Of a stretch of 64,000 bases of DNA, positions 34,418 through 43,068 are shown in pieces. The notes below the pieces were generated by a model. The model was not told the origin of the DNA and searched no databases. It saw only the letters and a program-made list of their open reading frames with translations. Source of the DNA: an uncultured Saprospiraceae bacterium (GTDB taxonomy: Bacteria > Bacteroidota > Bacteroidia > Chitinophagales > Saprospiraceae); assembly GCA_938016265.1 (NCBI GenBank), contig CALLWB010000018.1, positions 48,509 through 112,508 of the forward strand, read 5' to 3'. Each line of letters begins with the position of its first letter. Positions within the stretch are counted from its first letter, which is position 1. A program made the position numbers and the translations under genes.

Positions 34418-34783
34418 ATGACAGAAACTAATCAAATATTCAACAAATTTTGCCGCAAATTGTCTCCGGTATTATTACCGGCTACTAGCAGCTTTTTAGA
34501 GTCTCATGTTTCTGACGATCCGTCTAATTTTTCAGATCGACCTGTAAAAAACGCTTCATCATCTACTTCTTATCACAAGACCGATAGTGACAACTCAGAG
34601 CAAAATAAAGAGGAACTCCCGGAGGAGAATAATCAAAAATCATCTGCTCTGAGTTTTACACTAGGATGGGCTTCCTTAGCAGGAAATGCTGAGAAGAACG
34701 AATCGAAGTGCATAGATGAGGTAACTTGGAAAAACAGTTACCTAGCATCATGGCTCATCCACACAGATTACGGGTTTTCATAG
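34418..34783 (+). CDS. Small hypothetical protein, Ser/Asn/Glu-rich
   Basis: I start at ATG 34418 (121 residues); a TTG at 34373 would add 15. No family is recognised. The N-terminus is basic ('NKFCRKLSPVLLPATSSF'), the middle is a disordered-looking Ser/Asn/Glu stretch, and the C-terminal part ('ALSFTLGWASLAGNAE') is more hydrophobic. It lies between two good terminators, which supports its being a separate transcription unit, and a TACATTTAG -7-like box precedes it near 34345. Reality and function remain uncertain; it could be a lineage-specific gene. Confidence 0.5.
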   Translation: MTETNQIFNKFCRKLSPVLLPATSSFLESHVSDDPSNFSDRPVKNASSSTSYHKTDSDNSEQNKEELPEENNQKSSALSFTLGWASLAGNAEKNESKCIDEVTWKNSYLASWLIHTDYGFS

Positions 34784-34818
34784 TGGGTTTATAGTTTGTT
34801 TTTTGTTTTTTGTTCGGG

Positions 34819-34845
34819 CCTCTATCGTATGATAGGGGTTTTTTT
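34819..34845 (+). terminator. Intrinsic terminator after the small hypothetical gene
   Basis: CCTCTATC (34819-34826) pairs with GATAGGGG (34831-34838, one G-U) around a GTAT loop, followed by seven T. It is 35 bases after the stop codon of the small gene. Confidence 0.85.
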
Positions 34846-34961
34846 ATGTCCAATTGCATTGGGAACTGGTTAATGGGGATTGGCTAATAGTATAATGGTT
34901 GGATAGGCTCCACCTCATTAACTAATCCACAATTAATCATTAACCATACAATAGAATCCCT

Positions 34962-34969
34962 TACATTTG
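34962..34969 (+). promoter_or_regulatory. -7 box upstream of pdxH
   Basis: TACATTTG matches TAnnTTTG exactly and lies 17 bases before the pdxH ATG, so the mRNA leader would be about 12 bases. No clear -33 TTTG is present at the usual spacing. Confidence 0.5.
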
Positions 34970-34986
34970 TACCAACAACAAGTACT

Positions 34987-35637
34987 ATGGAACAAAAAAA
35001 ATTGGAGGATCTGCGAAAAGATTACCATTCCAGAAAACTGGATAAAACAATGGTCAAGTCTTCCCCTATTGATCAGTTTAAAGACTGGTTTAAAGAAGCA
35101 ATTGAGGCAATGGGCAGCAGGGAGCCAAATGCAATGACGCTTGCGACTACCACCAAAAACGGATTGCCGTCTGCCAGGATCGTACTGCTGAAAGGGGTCA
35201 GCGAGCAAGGGTTTGTCTTCTATACCAACTACCATAGCCGCAAAGGGCAAGAGATGGAGGAAAACCCTAATGTCGCGCTTGTTTTTTTCTGGCCTCAGCT
35301 GGAACGTCAAGTTCGGATAGAAGGACGCCTTAAAAAATTGAGTGCCGAAGCATCCACCAACTACTTCCAGTCTCGTCCTAAGAAAAGTCAAATTGGCGCG
35401 CACGTTTCTGCACAAAGCAGCGTCATCAAAGATCGGTCAGAACTGGAAGACGCCGTCAAGGAATTGGAGGCCAAATATAAAAACGATCCAGTACTGCCTA
35501 AGCCCGAAAATTGGGGCGGATATATTGTCCAGCCTACAAAGATGGAGTTCTGGCAAGGAAGATCGAGCCGACTGCATGACCGAATGTTGTATACGCTAGG
35601 GAAGGATAGTTGGACGTTGGAACGGTTGGCGCCTTAG
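34987..35637 (+). CDS. pdxH: Pyridoxamine/pyridoxine 5'-phosphate oxidase
   Basis: FMN-dependent oxidase that makes pyridoxal 5'-phosphate, the cofactor of HisC and many other enzymes. The 216 residues are the usual length. Motifs include the N-terminal 'LRKDYHSRKLD', the FMN-binding 'SARIVLLKGVSEQGFVFYTN', 'SRKGQEMEENPNVALVFFW', 'RQVRIEGRL', 'SRPKKSQIGAHVSAQSSVI' and the C-terminal 'EFWQGRSSRLHDRM' with the PLP-site Arg and His. It is a single-gene unit; the next gene is convergent. Confidence 0.97.
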   Translation: MEQKKLEDLRKDYHSRKLDKTMVKSSPIDQFKDWFKEAIEAMGSREPNAMTLATTTKNGLPSARIVLLKGVSEQGFVFYTNYHSRKGQEMEENPNVALVFFWPQLERQVRIEGRLKKLSAEASTNYFQSRPKKSQIGAHVSAQSSVIKDRSELEDAVKELEAKYKNDPVLPKPENWGGYIVQPTKMEFWQGRSSRLHDRMLYTLGKDSWTLERLAP

Positions 35638-35678
35638 TAATGAAAGTCTGACCAGATTTGTGGTGCCTATCCAGCCTA

Positions 35679-36851
35679 TTAAGAATTGTATTTTTTGATT
35701 TGTTTAGCAATCTGTACGGCACTCATCAGGCAGTTTTCAATGTACTTTTTCAAGAAAGGGACGTTCATCTGTACACTATCCATTGGGGTTCCTATGAATT
35801 TGAGCTGTGCGGTTGTTCCTGTTTTTCTGTTTTCCACGATAGTAGGCTTGTCTTTCCTTGTTGTTTTGGTTAGCATTTGAAAATCCAGGACGTCCTCGTC
35901 ATCTGCAAACTGGCTACTCTTGTCTATCTTTTTATCTTTCATTACTTTTCCTGTTTTACCAAAATTGTAGGTACAGGCTCCTTGGCCCAGGCAATTCAGC
36001 ATTCGTTTTTTGATCTCTTCGGTAAGTATAGTTTCCAGAAAATCGCGGGCATCGGATTTGACGATAAATGCATTATCAAACTCTGGGTCACCTACCTGAA
36101 CATCAATTTTCCTGTCAATTTGTTCTTTAACGACTAGAAAATTGTTGGAATAGTTAGGGCAATCGATCAATACCTTGACTGATTTAATTGGGAAAAGCCC
36201 ATCCACTTCTACGGCTGTTTTCATGCCATCAATTTCGCCGTTATATCTCATATACCAGTTAGAGTCCTGGTGAAGTCCAACCTCCTCCATTAGCTTTAAG
36301 GTGGCTTCTTTTACGACTTTATGCGGGCCTTTTTCGTCCAGCAGCTTGTTTATTATTGCTTCTGGGCTGTTCAATTTATCAACGAGCTCGAAATGAAAAA
36401 CGGTATCGAGTCCCGAATTTCCGTCATAATTTTTGTCTGTTACTCTTTCTTGAAACATGATCATCCGGCCCTTATCATTGTTGGATGATGAAATATTGAA
36501 TATCGATGCATACTTTCTGTGCGTAGTCCCATTTTCAGATAGTACGATCACCCTTTCTGAGGTAACAATATTAACCACTTTTTGCTTTACAGATTGAAAC
36601 AAATAGGATCCTAGCATAGCAATAAAAAAAAATCCTATTCCGGCAAGGGTATAAAAAAAGCAAAGGCCAAGGCTTATAAGAAGTATAACAAACGAGGTGA
36701 GCAAATATTCTTTTTCGAAGATATGGAAGTTGTTACTCTGTGCTTTTTCAGCCCAAAGAACCTCTTCTCCCATTTCATATTTTTGACCTAATATTTGTCT
36801 TAAATTAATGTTGCCTTTGAGTGCTGTATTTCCTTTTCCTGTGGTTTTCAT
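35679..36851 (-). CDS. Membrane-associated protein with two N-terminal helices, unknown
   Basis: 390 residues. Two adjacent membrane helices lie at about residues 49-86 ('YLLTSFVILLISLGLCFFYT' and the next hydrophobic stretch). A beta-rich segment follows ('VVNIVTSERVIVLSENG') that resembles the start of a bacterial PH-like domain. The long remainder is soluble and ends 'MSAVQIAKQIKKYN'. No catalytic motif is evident. No close neighbour shares the strand, so it appears to be a monocistronic gene. The function is not assigned; a membrane-anchored sensor or trafficking protein is only a guess. Confidence 0.75.
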   Translation of the reverse strand: MKTTGKGNTALKGNINLRQILGQKYEMGEEVLWAEKAQSNNFHIFEKEYLLTSFVILLISLGLCFFYTLAGIGFFFIAMLGSYLFQSVKQKVVNIVTSERVIVLSENGTTHRKYASIFNISSSNNDKGRMIMFQERVTDKNYDGNSGLDTVFHFELVDKLNSPEAIINKLLDEKGPHKVVKEATLKLMEEVGLHQDSNWYMRYNGEIDGMKTAVEVDGLFPIKSVKVLIDCPNYSNNFLVVKEQIDRKIDVQVGDPEFDNAFIVKSDARDFLETILTEEIKKRMLNCLGQGACTYNFGKTGKVMKDKKIDKSSQFADDEDVLDFQMLTKTTRKDKPTIVENRKTGTTAQLKFIGTPMDSVQMNVPFLKKYIENCLMSAVQIAKQIKKYNS

Positions 36852-37081
36852 AAATTTTGTACTGTTTTTATAAAAATTTGCTTTTTATCCATGCCTAAAC
36901 TATGCCTCTCTTTAAATACTATTGACAACTAAAACTAAAACCAATTATACTTATAAATAATTTCAATCGACCTATTTTATGTATTAATGCCTTGCTATAA
37001 TCGACTAAAGTTCACCATCTTCCTACAAGCGAAACGTCTTTATCCTTAGAAAAATCAATTATACAAGAACAAAAAATTCGT

Positions 37082-37089
37082 TACATTTG
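37082..37089 (+). promoter_or_regulatory. -7 box upstream of the four-helix membrane protein gene
   Basis: TACATTTG is an exact TAnnTTTG match 22 bases before ATG 37112. As at pdxH, no clear -33 element is seen. Confidence 0.45.
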
Positions 37090-37111
37090 CAGGACACAAA
37101 ACAAGATACTT

Positions 37112-37552
37112 ATGTATAATATGTTAAGACATGCCCACTCAGGAATCCGTTGGATTGTGCTGATTCTCCTAGTGGTAGCTGTAGTCAATGCGCTTATGAA
37201 ATGGCAATCCGGTAAGTCCTTTTCTGGTGGTGATAAAAAATTGTTTTTATTTAGTATGATTTCGTTTCATATCCAGTTTCTGCTTGGGTTAGCATTGTAT
37301 TTCATCAGTCCTAAAGTGGTTTTCTCTGCGGAGTCTATGAAAAATGCCTTGAATCGGTTCTATTTAGTGGAACACTCTACACTAATGTTCCTTGCTGTTG
37401 TTTTTATTACGATTGGTTATAGCAAGGTAAAATCGCTGAGTGTGGATACTGAGAAATTTAAGAAAGGGTTTATCTTTTATGCGATTGGGTTAGTGCTTTT
37501 GCTTGCTGGTATTCCTTGGCCGTTCCGTATTCCTGGGGCTGCTTGGTTTTAG
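37112..37552 (+). CDS. Four-helix membrane protein, cytochrome b-like
   Basis: 146 residues with four hydrophobic helices (about 13-28, 44-65, 87-105, 122-138). His residues lie near helix ends: 'LRHAHSGIRW', 'SFHIQFLLGL' and 'LVEHSTLMFLAV'. This arrangement is seen in small Bacteroidota membrane proteins often labelled cytochrome b-like, where paired His could bind heme. Heme binding is not shown by the sequence alone. The gene is monocistronic, and its 3' side faces the convergent beta-helix gene. Confidence 0.8.
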   Translation: MYNMLRHAHSGIRWIVLILLVVAVVNALMKWQSGKSFSGGDKKLFLFSMISFHIQFLLGLALYFISPKVVFSAESMKNALNRFYLVEHSTLMFLAVVFITIGYSKVKSLSVDTEKFKKGFIFYAIGLVLLLAGIPWPFRIPGAAWF

Positions 37553-37704
37553 GGAGTTGTTTCCCTTTTCAGGGTTTCTAGGCAGTTATTTGTTGGTCGG
37601 TTATTGGTATTTTCCCCTTCCAGGGTTGGGGTGTCTTTCTACCGGAAGCTGGCCCGCCTCTACGATCAGTTTTGTGTAGCCAAGCGAGTCCCGCTATCAA
37701 AAAA

Positions 37705-40437
37705 CTACCTTGGAACACCAGAATTTATTCCATTGTTTTTGCGCCACAGGATTCTATCGTCAGCATTTACGTCGCCGTCCAGGTTGAAATCTCCAGGGAA
37801 ATAAATGGCAAAACTACCGTTTTGCGTTCTCCAAAAAGCAATGTCCTCTCCGTTGATATCATAGCTGATGACATCTGACGTCTGTGCACCGTCTCCCCCA
37901 TAAAGCGTCCAAAGACCAGGCACTACTTCAATAGATCCCTGACCAGGACTGGCGTAGCTATTTTGCGCGGTAAAGTCATACACTACTCCATTTTCAGTAA
38001 CCGGCACTTTGCCCGCCGTCATCACGCCTAAATGATTCCGATGTTCCAGGACAATGTACAAGGAATCTCCTTCTACCAAATTTAGATTTAAGGGTTCTGC
38101 AAACTGTATTTGGCCGTCGGTTTCGAGCAGGGCGGCAAATCTCGCTATTTCTGAAGATCGGGCTATTTCGGTGCGAAGGGATACCAATACCCAGTCGACT
38201 ATATTGATGCCATAAGAATTGTCATCGAAGGAAAGTCCTTCGTTCCCCACATAATTCCAGGGAGGTGCATTAAAGGGTTGGCCAATGGGCACATTACTGT
38301 TGGATTGTCCGGGAAGAATACGATGTACGACATTCATATTATTCGTCATCAAACCCGTTCCCGTATCATAACAGCCTTCTAAAAATGCCTTGATTTGAAG
38401 GGGACGGCAGGTTGGTGAGGTAATACTAATGTCGTCCAATTGGATGGAGGTGGCAACATTCCCAACAAGGAAATCAAACTTCGTGTTCAGATCCGTCGGA
38501 TGGTTCATGGTAAAGGTGAAGGAAAAATTTTGGAAGGCCGTCGTCAGATTGACGACCTCATAAGCATAAGAGCTGTAGGGTGGCACTCCCAGGCCTAACT
38601 TTACGTCCAGCGAGCGATTTGCGGTAGCTTTGGCGCGAAAAGAAACCGTGTACTCTTCTCCGCGAAGGATCGGTAATCCCTCTTGATAAAATCCTGCTAC
38701 CCATACCTCCGTTCCTGCATTGATGTTGGTAATATCTGCTTGTCCATTTACAGCTACAGGAGCACATTCCCAGGAATTCCAGAAGTCCATGTTCGTGTCG
38801 AACGTTCGGTTTTTGAGCAATTCACATCCTAAGTCATCTATTATCAACGAATCACACACTTCCAGGCAGGCACCTCGTCGTTCTGGAAAAGTCATCGGCC
38901 CAAAAGTCGACAAAAAACCGGGAATGATAGAAGAATTGGTCAGTCCAAAAAACTCCGCATTGCCAATCGGTGTATAAGGAAACATTTGCTGGCAAGGCGT
39001 CCAGGTGACAATGGAGTCATTGGCTGCGCCTCCAGTATAAACAGCGTCCACCGTCCCATCAAATCCATTATGAAAAATATTGTGATACAAATATACCGAA
39101 TTGGGCAGGGGATCATTGGGAATCCAGCCCTGGTCATTCGGGTCGCCGGGATTCCACTTAGTAAAAAGTTTGTCCCTAAAGGTATTCCCATCATCTCCCC
39201 AGAAAATATTGTTGACGAAATAGGTGGTTGCTGGTTTGCCAAAGGTCGGCTGGCTCGTCCAGATATCCCATTGGACTCCGTAACTGTTTTTGTAAAAAGT
39301 ATTGTTGAGAAACAAACTTTGATCGTTGGAAAACTGGTGGCTGGTTTGGCCAGTAAAAACAAGTCCCTGAGGCGCTAGTGGGTCTTGCTCCATATTCCAA
39401 TTTGCAGGACGGTTGCCATTGTGTTTGGCTGAATTGATGGTTCCGCATCGAGTATTGTTTGCAAAAACATTGTTCCGAAAAATGGCCTGCTTGCCACTCC
39501 ATGCATAAAATCCCGCGTAACCATTTGCTACTAGATTGTCTTCAAAAACATTGTTATTACCATCGCGCATATAGAGTCCTCCATCTCCATACATATCGAA
39601 AATTCGATTGCCTTTTACGAGGTTGTCACTTCCTTTGGTGGAGACGCCGACGAAGGCATTTCTGATTTCATTATCTATGATGTGAGAAGGATTGTATACT
39701 TGAATTGTAGAGGAATATGTACCAGGAATCGAAGATAAATTTCCTTCAATAAAGTTGGCTTGGATTAAGGTGATTTCAGAAAAAACGGGATAGCTGTTGT
39801 AACTGCCATCAGTATTCAGTCTTTCTCCTCCGACTTTGATGACATGTGTGAGCGCCCCGCTATTTCCCCAACCAGTAAAAGAATTGCCTAGTATTTGATT
39901 GCCATAGTGATTATGATGGGGTAATATTCTAATAATAGCACCTCCTTCTCCTTGCTGGCTATACAGATTTTCAAATCTGCAATTTTGAATCGTGTTGCTA
40001 TGACAAAGGTTCGCAAGGTCCGCTTCCACAAAGGGAAAGCTGGAACTAGGCGGCAGATTGCCAATAAGAATACAGAGGCCTTGCCCCGTTCCTTGCAAGG
40101 TTAAGTTATCGAGAGTTACGTTGTTGGCGTCGATCAGGAAAACGATATTTATCAGAAGCGGATTGTTGATGCCAATGATCTGCACATTGTTTTTTTCGAT
40201 ATATACCTGCCTGTTTAGCTTGTTAAATGTTCCGCTAAGATGGAGGGTTCTGTCTCCTCCGGTTTCGGGCATGTTGTCGAGTACTGCCTGGATGTCGGAC
40301 TCATTGCCTCCATTGATGGGGATAGCGGCCATTCCACCCAAATGGCAAGAAAGTCCTATCAACAATAGGACGAGGATTTTCCTTACTAAAGTTAAAAAAG
40401 GAATAGAACGATGGTTGATAAAATAAGAAGCATCCAT
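37705..40437 (-). CDS. Secreted right-handed beta-helix protein with CBM-like and novel C-terminal module
   Basis: I start at ATG 40437 (910 residues); the frame is open to a TTG at 40473. A signal peptide has the core 'ILVLLLIGLSCHLGG'. A right-handed beta-helix (about 60-480) follows, with repeated 'NNVFEDNLVANGYAGFY' and 'QAIFRNNVFANNTRCG' turns, as in pectate-lyase-like or chondroitinase-B-like proteins. A CBM_4_9-like jelly roll (about 525-680) starts 'CELLKNRTFDTNMDFWNSW'. The last 229 residues form a module shared with the giant protein at 57925-63402. It starts 'KAFLEGCYDTGTGLM', contains 'LEHRNHLGVMTAG' and ends in a dockerin-like Ca loop 'DFNLDGDVNADDRILW'. A polysaccharide-binding or lyase role is plausible. 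No standard T9SS domain is seen. Confidence 0.85.
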   Translation of the reverse strand: MDASYFINHRSIPFLTLVRKILVLLLIGLSCHLGGMAAIPINGGNESDIQAVLDNMPETGGDRTLHLSGTFNKLNRQVYIEKNNVQIIGINNPLLINIVFLIDANNVTLDNLTLQGTGQGLCILIGNLPPSSSFPFVEADLANLCHSNTIQNCRFENLYSQQGEGGAIIRILPHHNHYGNQILGNSFTGWGNSGALTHVIKVGGERLNTDGSYNSYPVFSEITLIQANFIEGNLSSIPGTYSSTIQVYNPSHIIDNEIRNAFVGVSTKGSDNLVKGNRIFDMYGDGGLYMRDGNNNVFEDNLVANGYAGFYAWSGKQAIFRNNVFANNTRCGTINSAKHNGNRPANWNMEQDPLAPQGLVFTGQTSHQFSNDQSLFLNNTFYKNSYGVQWDIWTSQPTFGKPATTYFVNNIFWGDDGNTFRDKLFTKWNPGDPNDQGWIPNDPLPNSVYLYHNIFHNGFDGTVDAVYTGGAANDSIVTWTPCQQMFPYTPIGNAEFFGLTNSSIIPGFLSTFGPMTFPERRGACLEVCDSLIIDDLGCELLKNRTFDTNMDFWNSWECAPVAVNGQADITNINAGTEVWVAGFYQEGLPILRGEEYTVSFRAKATANRSLDVKLGLGVPPYSSYAYEVVNLTTAFQNFSFTFTMNHPTDLNTKFDFLVGNVATSIQLDDISITSPTCRPLQIKAFLEGCYDTGTGLMTNNMNVVHRILPGQSNSNVPIGQPFNAPPWNYVGNEGLSFDDNSYGINIVDWVLVSLRTEIARSSEIARFAALLETDGQIQFAEPLNLNLVEGDSLYIVLEHRNHLGVMTAGKVPVTENGVVYDFTAQNSYASPGQGSIEVVPGLWTLYGGDGAQTSDVISYDINGEDIAFWRTQNGSFAIYFPGDFNLDGDVNADDRILWRKNNGINSGVPR

Positions 40438-40652
40438 AAAAGATAACTTTTCTTTCCTTGTCGGGATAGACAAGAGTCGTTAGTAATCACATAGCTATTT
40501 CTTGCTTAGCGCTTTCTTAAAATAACAATTTTATATGACAAACCGGAACAAACACGACTTCCATTGACCCATAAAACATTGATTACGAATGCATCATATG
40601 TAGTTATCTTTAACATTACAGTATTGACAGTAGCTAAGGAGGTGGCGGTTGC

Positions 40653-42605
40653 TCAACTTTCTTTTGGTAAATTTACTATGAATTTGCTTCCTTTATTTAG
40701 TTGGCTTTCTACCAGGATGGTGCCGCCTATTTTTGTTGATAGTAGTTTAGCGATGGCAAGGCCGATGCCAGAGCCGCTATATTGATATCTGTTGTTTAGT
40801 CTTTTGAAGCCTATAAAAATTTGTTGGTGGTATTTCTCTTCTATTCCAATACCGTTGTCTTCTACGATGATTTGGTGTGTAGTTTCATTGGATTGGTAGG
40901 AAACTTTGATGGTAGGAACGGTTGATTGATTGAATTTTAAGCCGTTTTCGATTAAATTGGTCAGTATGACGTGCATTATCGTGGCATTCGTTTTTATAGT
41001 AGGAATACCTAGGTTGATTACTTTTCCATTTTTTTCTTTGATCAACGAATCCATTCCTAGAAATAGACTATTGACTTGCTCGTCCATATTTACCATGACT
41101 TTATTGATCTCTGAGTCTTTGGACATGGATACAAACGAAGCGATATCTTCTACCAAATTGTAGATTTGCGCGGTGCTTTTATCGATAGAATTAAAATAAA
41201 AATCAAACTCTTGGGCCATACCATCTGGCAATTTTCTTTTTATGAGTCCTGCAAAATTACTGATGGTTCTGATTGGTTCTTTCAAATCGTGCGAAGCGAC
41301 AAAGCTGAGGATGGTGAGTTCTTCGTTTGCCTTCTGAAGGTGGGTGGTCTTTTGATCGACTTGTTCTTGCAAATAAATACTTAATTTTTTTCGATTTAGG
41401 AATTGGCGCCACAGCAAAAACGCAGCGATTGCAAACATCAAAAACAGCGCAAAGACGAGGATTACGATATACCGTTGATTTTGGATGGTCAGCTTTTTGA
41501 CTTTCTGATCCAATATCAATGATTTTATCTCCTCACTTTTTTGAAAATTTTCGTATTTCGCATCTGCAAAAGCACTGTATTTTTGAATATTGTTTCCGAA
41601 TTTTAATTTTTGGTTTTCAATCGCGATGTCCTTTAGCTCAATTACCTTTTTGTAATTGCCGAGTGCTTGATAGACTTCCGTTTTGAGTTTATTGACTTCA
41701 TCCTTGCTATCAAATTCCTTTAAAATTGCTTCTTCGTTCAAAATTTTCAATGCTTCTTGATAATCTTTTGTCAACACTTCATACTTGGCTTCTAGAATAA
41801 GGACGGAGGTCAAATAAAAGGGTTGTGCTTTGCTTTTGGTTTTCTCAATATAGTTTTTTGCAAGTTTAGGTTTTTCTATATCTAAATAATATTCAGCAAT
41901 AGCGAAATACCCAACAAATTGTGCATCCAGATATTTTTGCTGTTGTATGGTCTCAAGATATTGGACATTGTCCAGTACTAAATCTAGGTAGTGGTTTGCA
42001 GAATCAAGTTTGTTAAAATTGTAGTAATAATTTAAGATATAGGAATAATCGTATGTCAGACTATACTCCTTTTCAGGCGAAACTAAGTTTTGAGAACACT
42101 TAATAGAATGTTTTAGATATTTAATAGCACTTTCATAATCTTCAAGAATGGCATATATCTCACTAATATTGCCGAGCGGATAGGCCTCTGAGCCATTCTT
42201 AAGTTTTTTGGCTTCTTCTACAGATTTAAAATAATATTCTAATGCCGTTTCATTATCACGAAACTTGAAATGTAAACTACCCAGAGTGTTGTAAGTAATC
42301 CGTTTCGACAAAGGAGTATGACTATGTTCTATTGCTATATTTAAATAGGCAAGTGACAAGGAAAGTGAATCTAAATCCCGATACAAAGCCCCCAGTTTTT
42401 CCACGTAAAAATAAACCAAGGAGTCATTCTCAAATTTTTGACTGCCCTTAAACGCTTCTTTCAAATAGAGTATCCGATCTTCAGGTTTCCACTTATAGCT
42501 ATCCTTCAAGTATTTCTCATACTCCAAAAATTGTTCCCTCGATGCACTTGCATCAATTTCCCGCCAGCGATCATCTGTTGGCTTTGTTTCATTTTTAGAG
42601 TACAA
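40653..42605 (-). CDS. TPR-containing membrane sensor histidine kinase (orphan)
   Basis: At least 650 residues, counted from a TTG at 42605. The periplasmic part has TPR-like repeats (about 60-330, 'ITYNTLGSLHFKFRDNETAL'), then a membrane helix (about 379-398, 'IVILVFALFLMFAIAAFLLW') and a coiled coil. The HisKA box is 'FVASHDLKEPIRTI' and the HATPase has 'NLIENGLKF', 'EDNGIGI' and 'GSGIGLAIA'. The frame stays open upstream of 42605 and encodes a good signal peptide ('NRYLLLFFLFWLTAVGVLYS'), but no ATG, GTG or TTG lies in front of it. The real start may be ATT at 42671 or 42677, or the 5' end is mutated. No response regulator is adjacent. Confidence 0.88.
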   Translation of the reverse strand: MYSKNETKPTDDRWREIDASASREQFLEYEKYLKDSYKWKPEDRILYLKEAFKGSQKFENDSLVYFYVEKLGALYRDLDSLSLSLAYLNIAIEHSHTPLSKRITYNTLGSLHFKFRDNETALEYYFKSVEEAKKLKNGSEAYPLGNISEIYAILEDYESAIKYLKHSIKCSQNLVSPEKEYSLTYDYSYILNYYYNFNKLDSANHYLDLVLDNVQYLETIQQQKYLDAQFVGYFAIAEYYLDIEKPKLAKNYIEKTKSKAQPFYLTSVLILEAKYEVLTKDYQEALKILNEEAILKEFDSKDEVNKLKTEVYQALGNYKKVIELKDIAIENQKLKFGNNIQKYSAFADAKYENFQKSEEIKSLILDQKVKKLTIQNQRYIVILVFALFLMFAIAAFLLWRQFLNRKKLSIYLQEQVDQKTTHLQKANEELTILSFVASHDLKEPIRTISNFAGLIKRKLPDGMAQEFDFYFNSIDKSTAQIYNLVEDIASFVSMSKDSEINKVMVNMDEQVNSLFLGMDSLIKEKNGKVINLGIPTIKTNATIMHVILTNLIENGLKFNQSTVPTIKVSYQSNETTHQIIVEDNGIGIEEKYHQQIFIGFKRLNNRYQYSGSGIGLAIAKLLSTKIGGTILVESQLNKGSKFIVNLPKES

Positions 42606-42677
42606 AACACCAACTGCTGTAAGCCAAAAAAGAAAAAATAGAAGTAGGTATCGATTTCTAGTTTTGATAATAACAAT

Positions 42678-43068
42678 ATTCGGTAAAAAAATTCTGGTAC
42701 ATTGTACGTCAACTGGGTGTTTTTGTTCTTTTTTAACAAAATTTAATTCCTCAAAATAGTACCTACTTCTTCTACAGATTCCCCTTTATTAGGAAATAGC
42801 AATGGCTGCTCTAATTTGTAGGCGAAATTAGAAGAAATAAGCCACTACCTATTCCGCTAAAAATTCTATTCCAATTCAATATTCAATAAGTGTATAAGCA
42901 GATGCTAACAGTACTTTTAATATATAGCCAAAAAATTTACTCTGATCGTCTTTTCATTTTTGCAACAATTCACTAAAACACGCGTAACAATATTCAAGCA
43001 TGCTAATAACTAACACGGCATCTTGTTCTAATTTACTTCCACGGCTATTCTATTTAAAACTAACAAAC
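42678..43068. other. Gene-free stretch between the kinase and a small secreted protein
   Basis: No convincing gene. The left end is the open upstream frame of the minus-strand kinase, which stops at 42732-42734. The rest is AT-rich. An ATG at 43000 is in frame with the next gene but lies before its signal peptide, so I treat 43000-43068 as leader. I see no clear hairpin or promoter. Confidence 0.4.

Noticed and set aside
34933..35415. 160-codon minus-strand frame across the pdxH start
   Set aside because: Antisense to pdxH, whose full-length family match and -7 box are clear.
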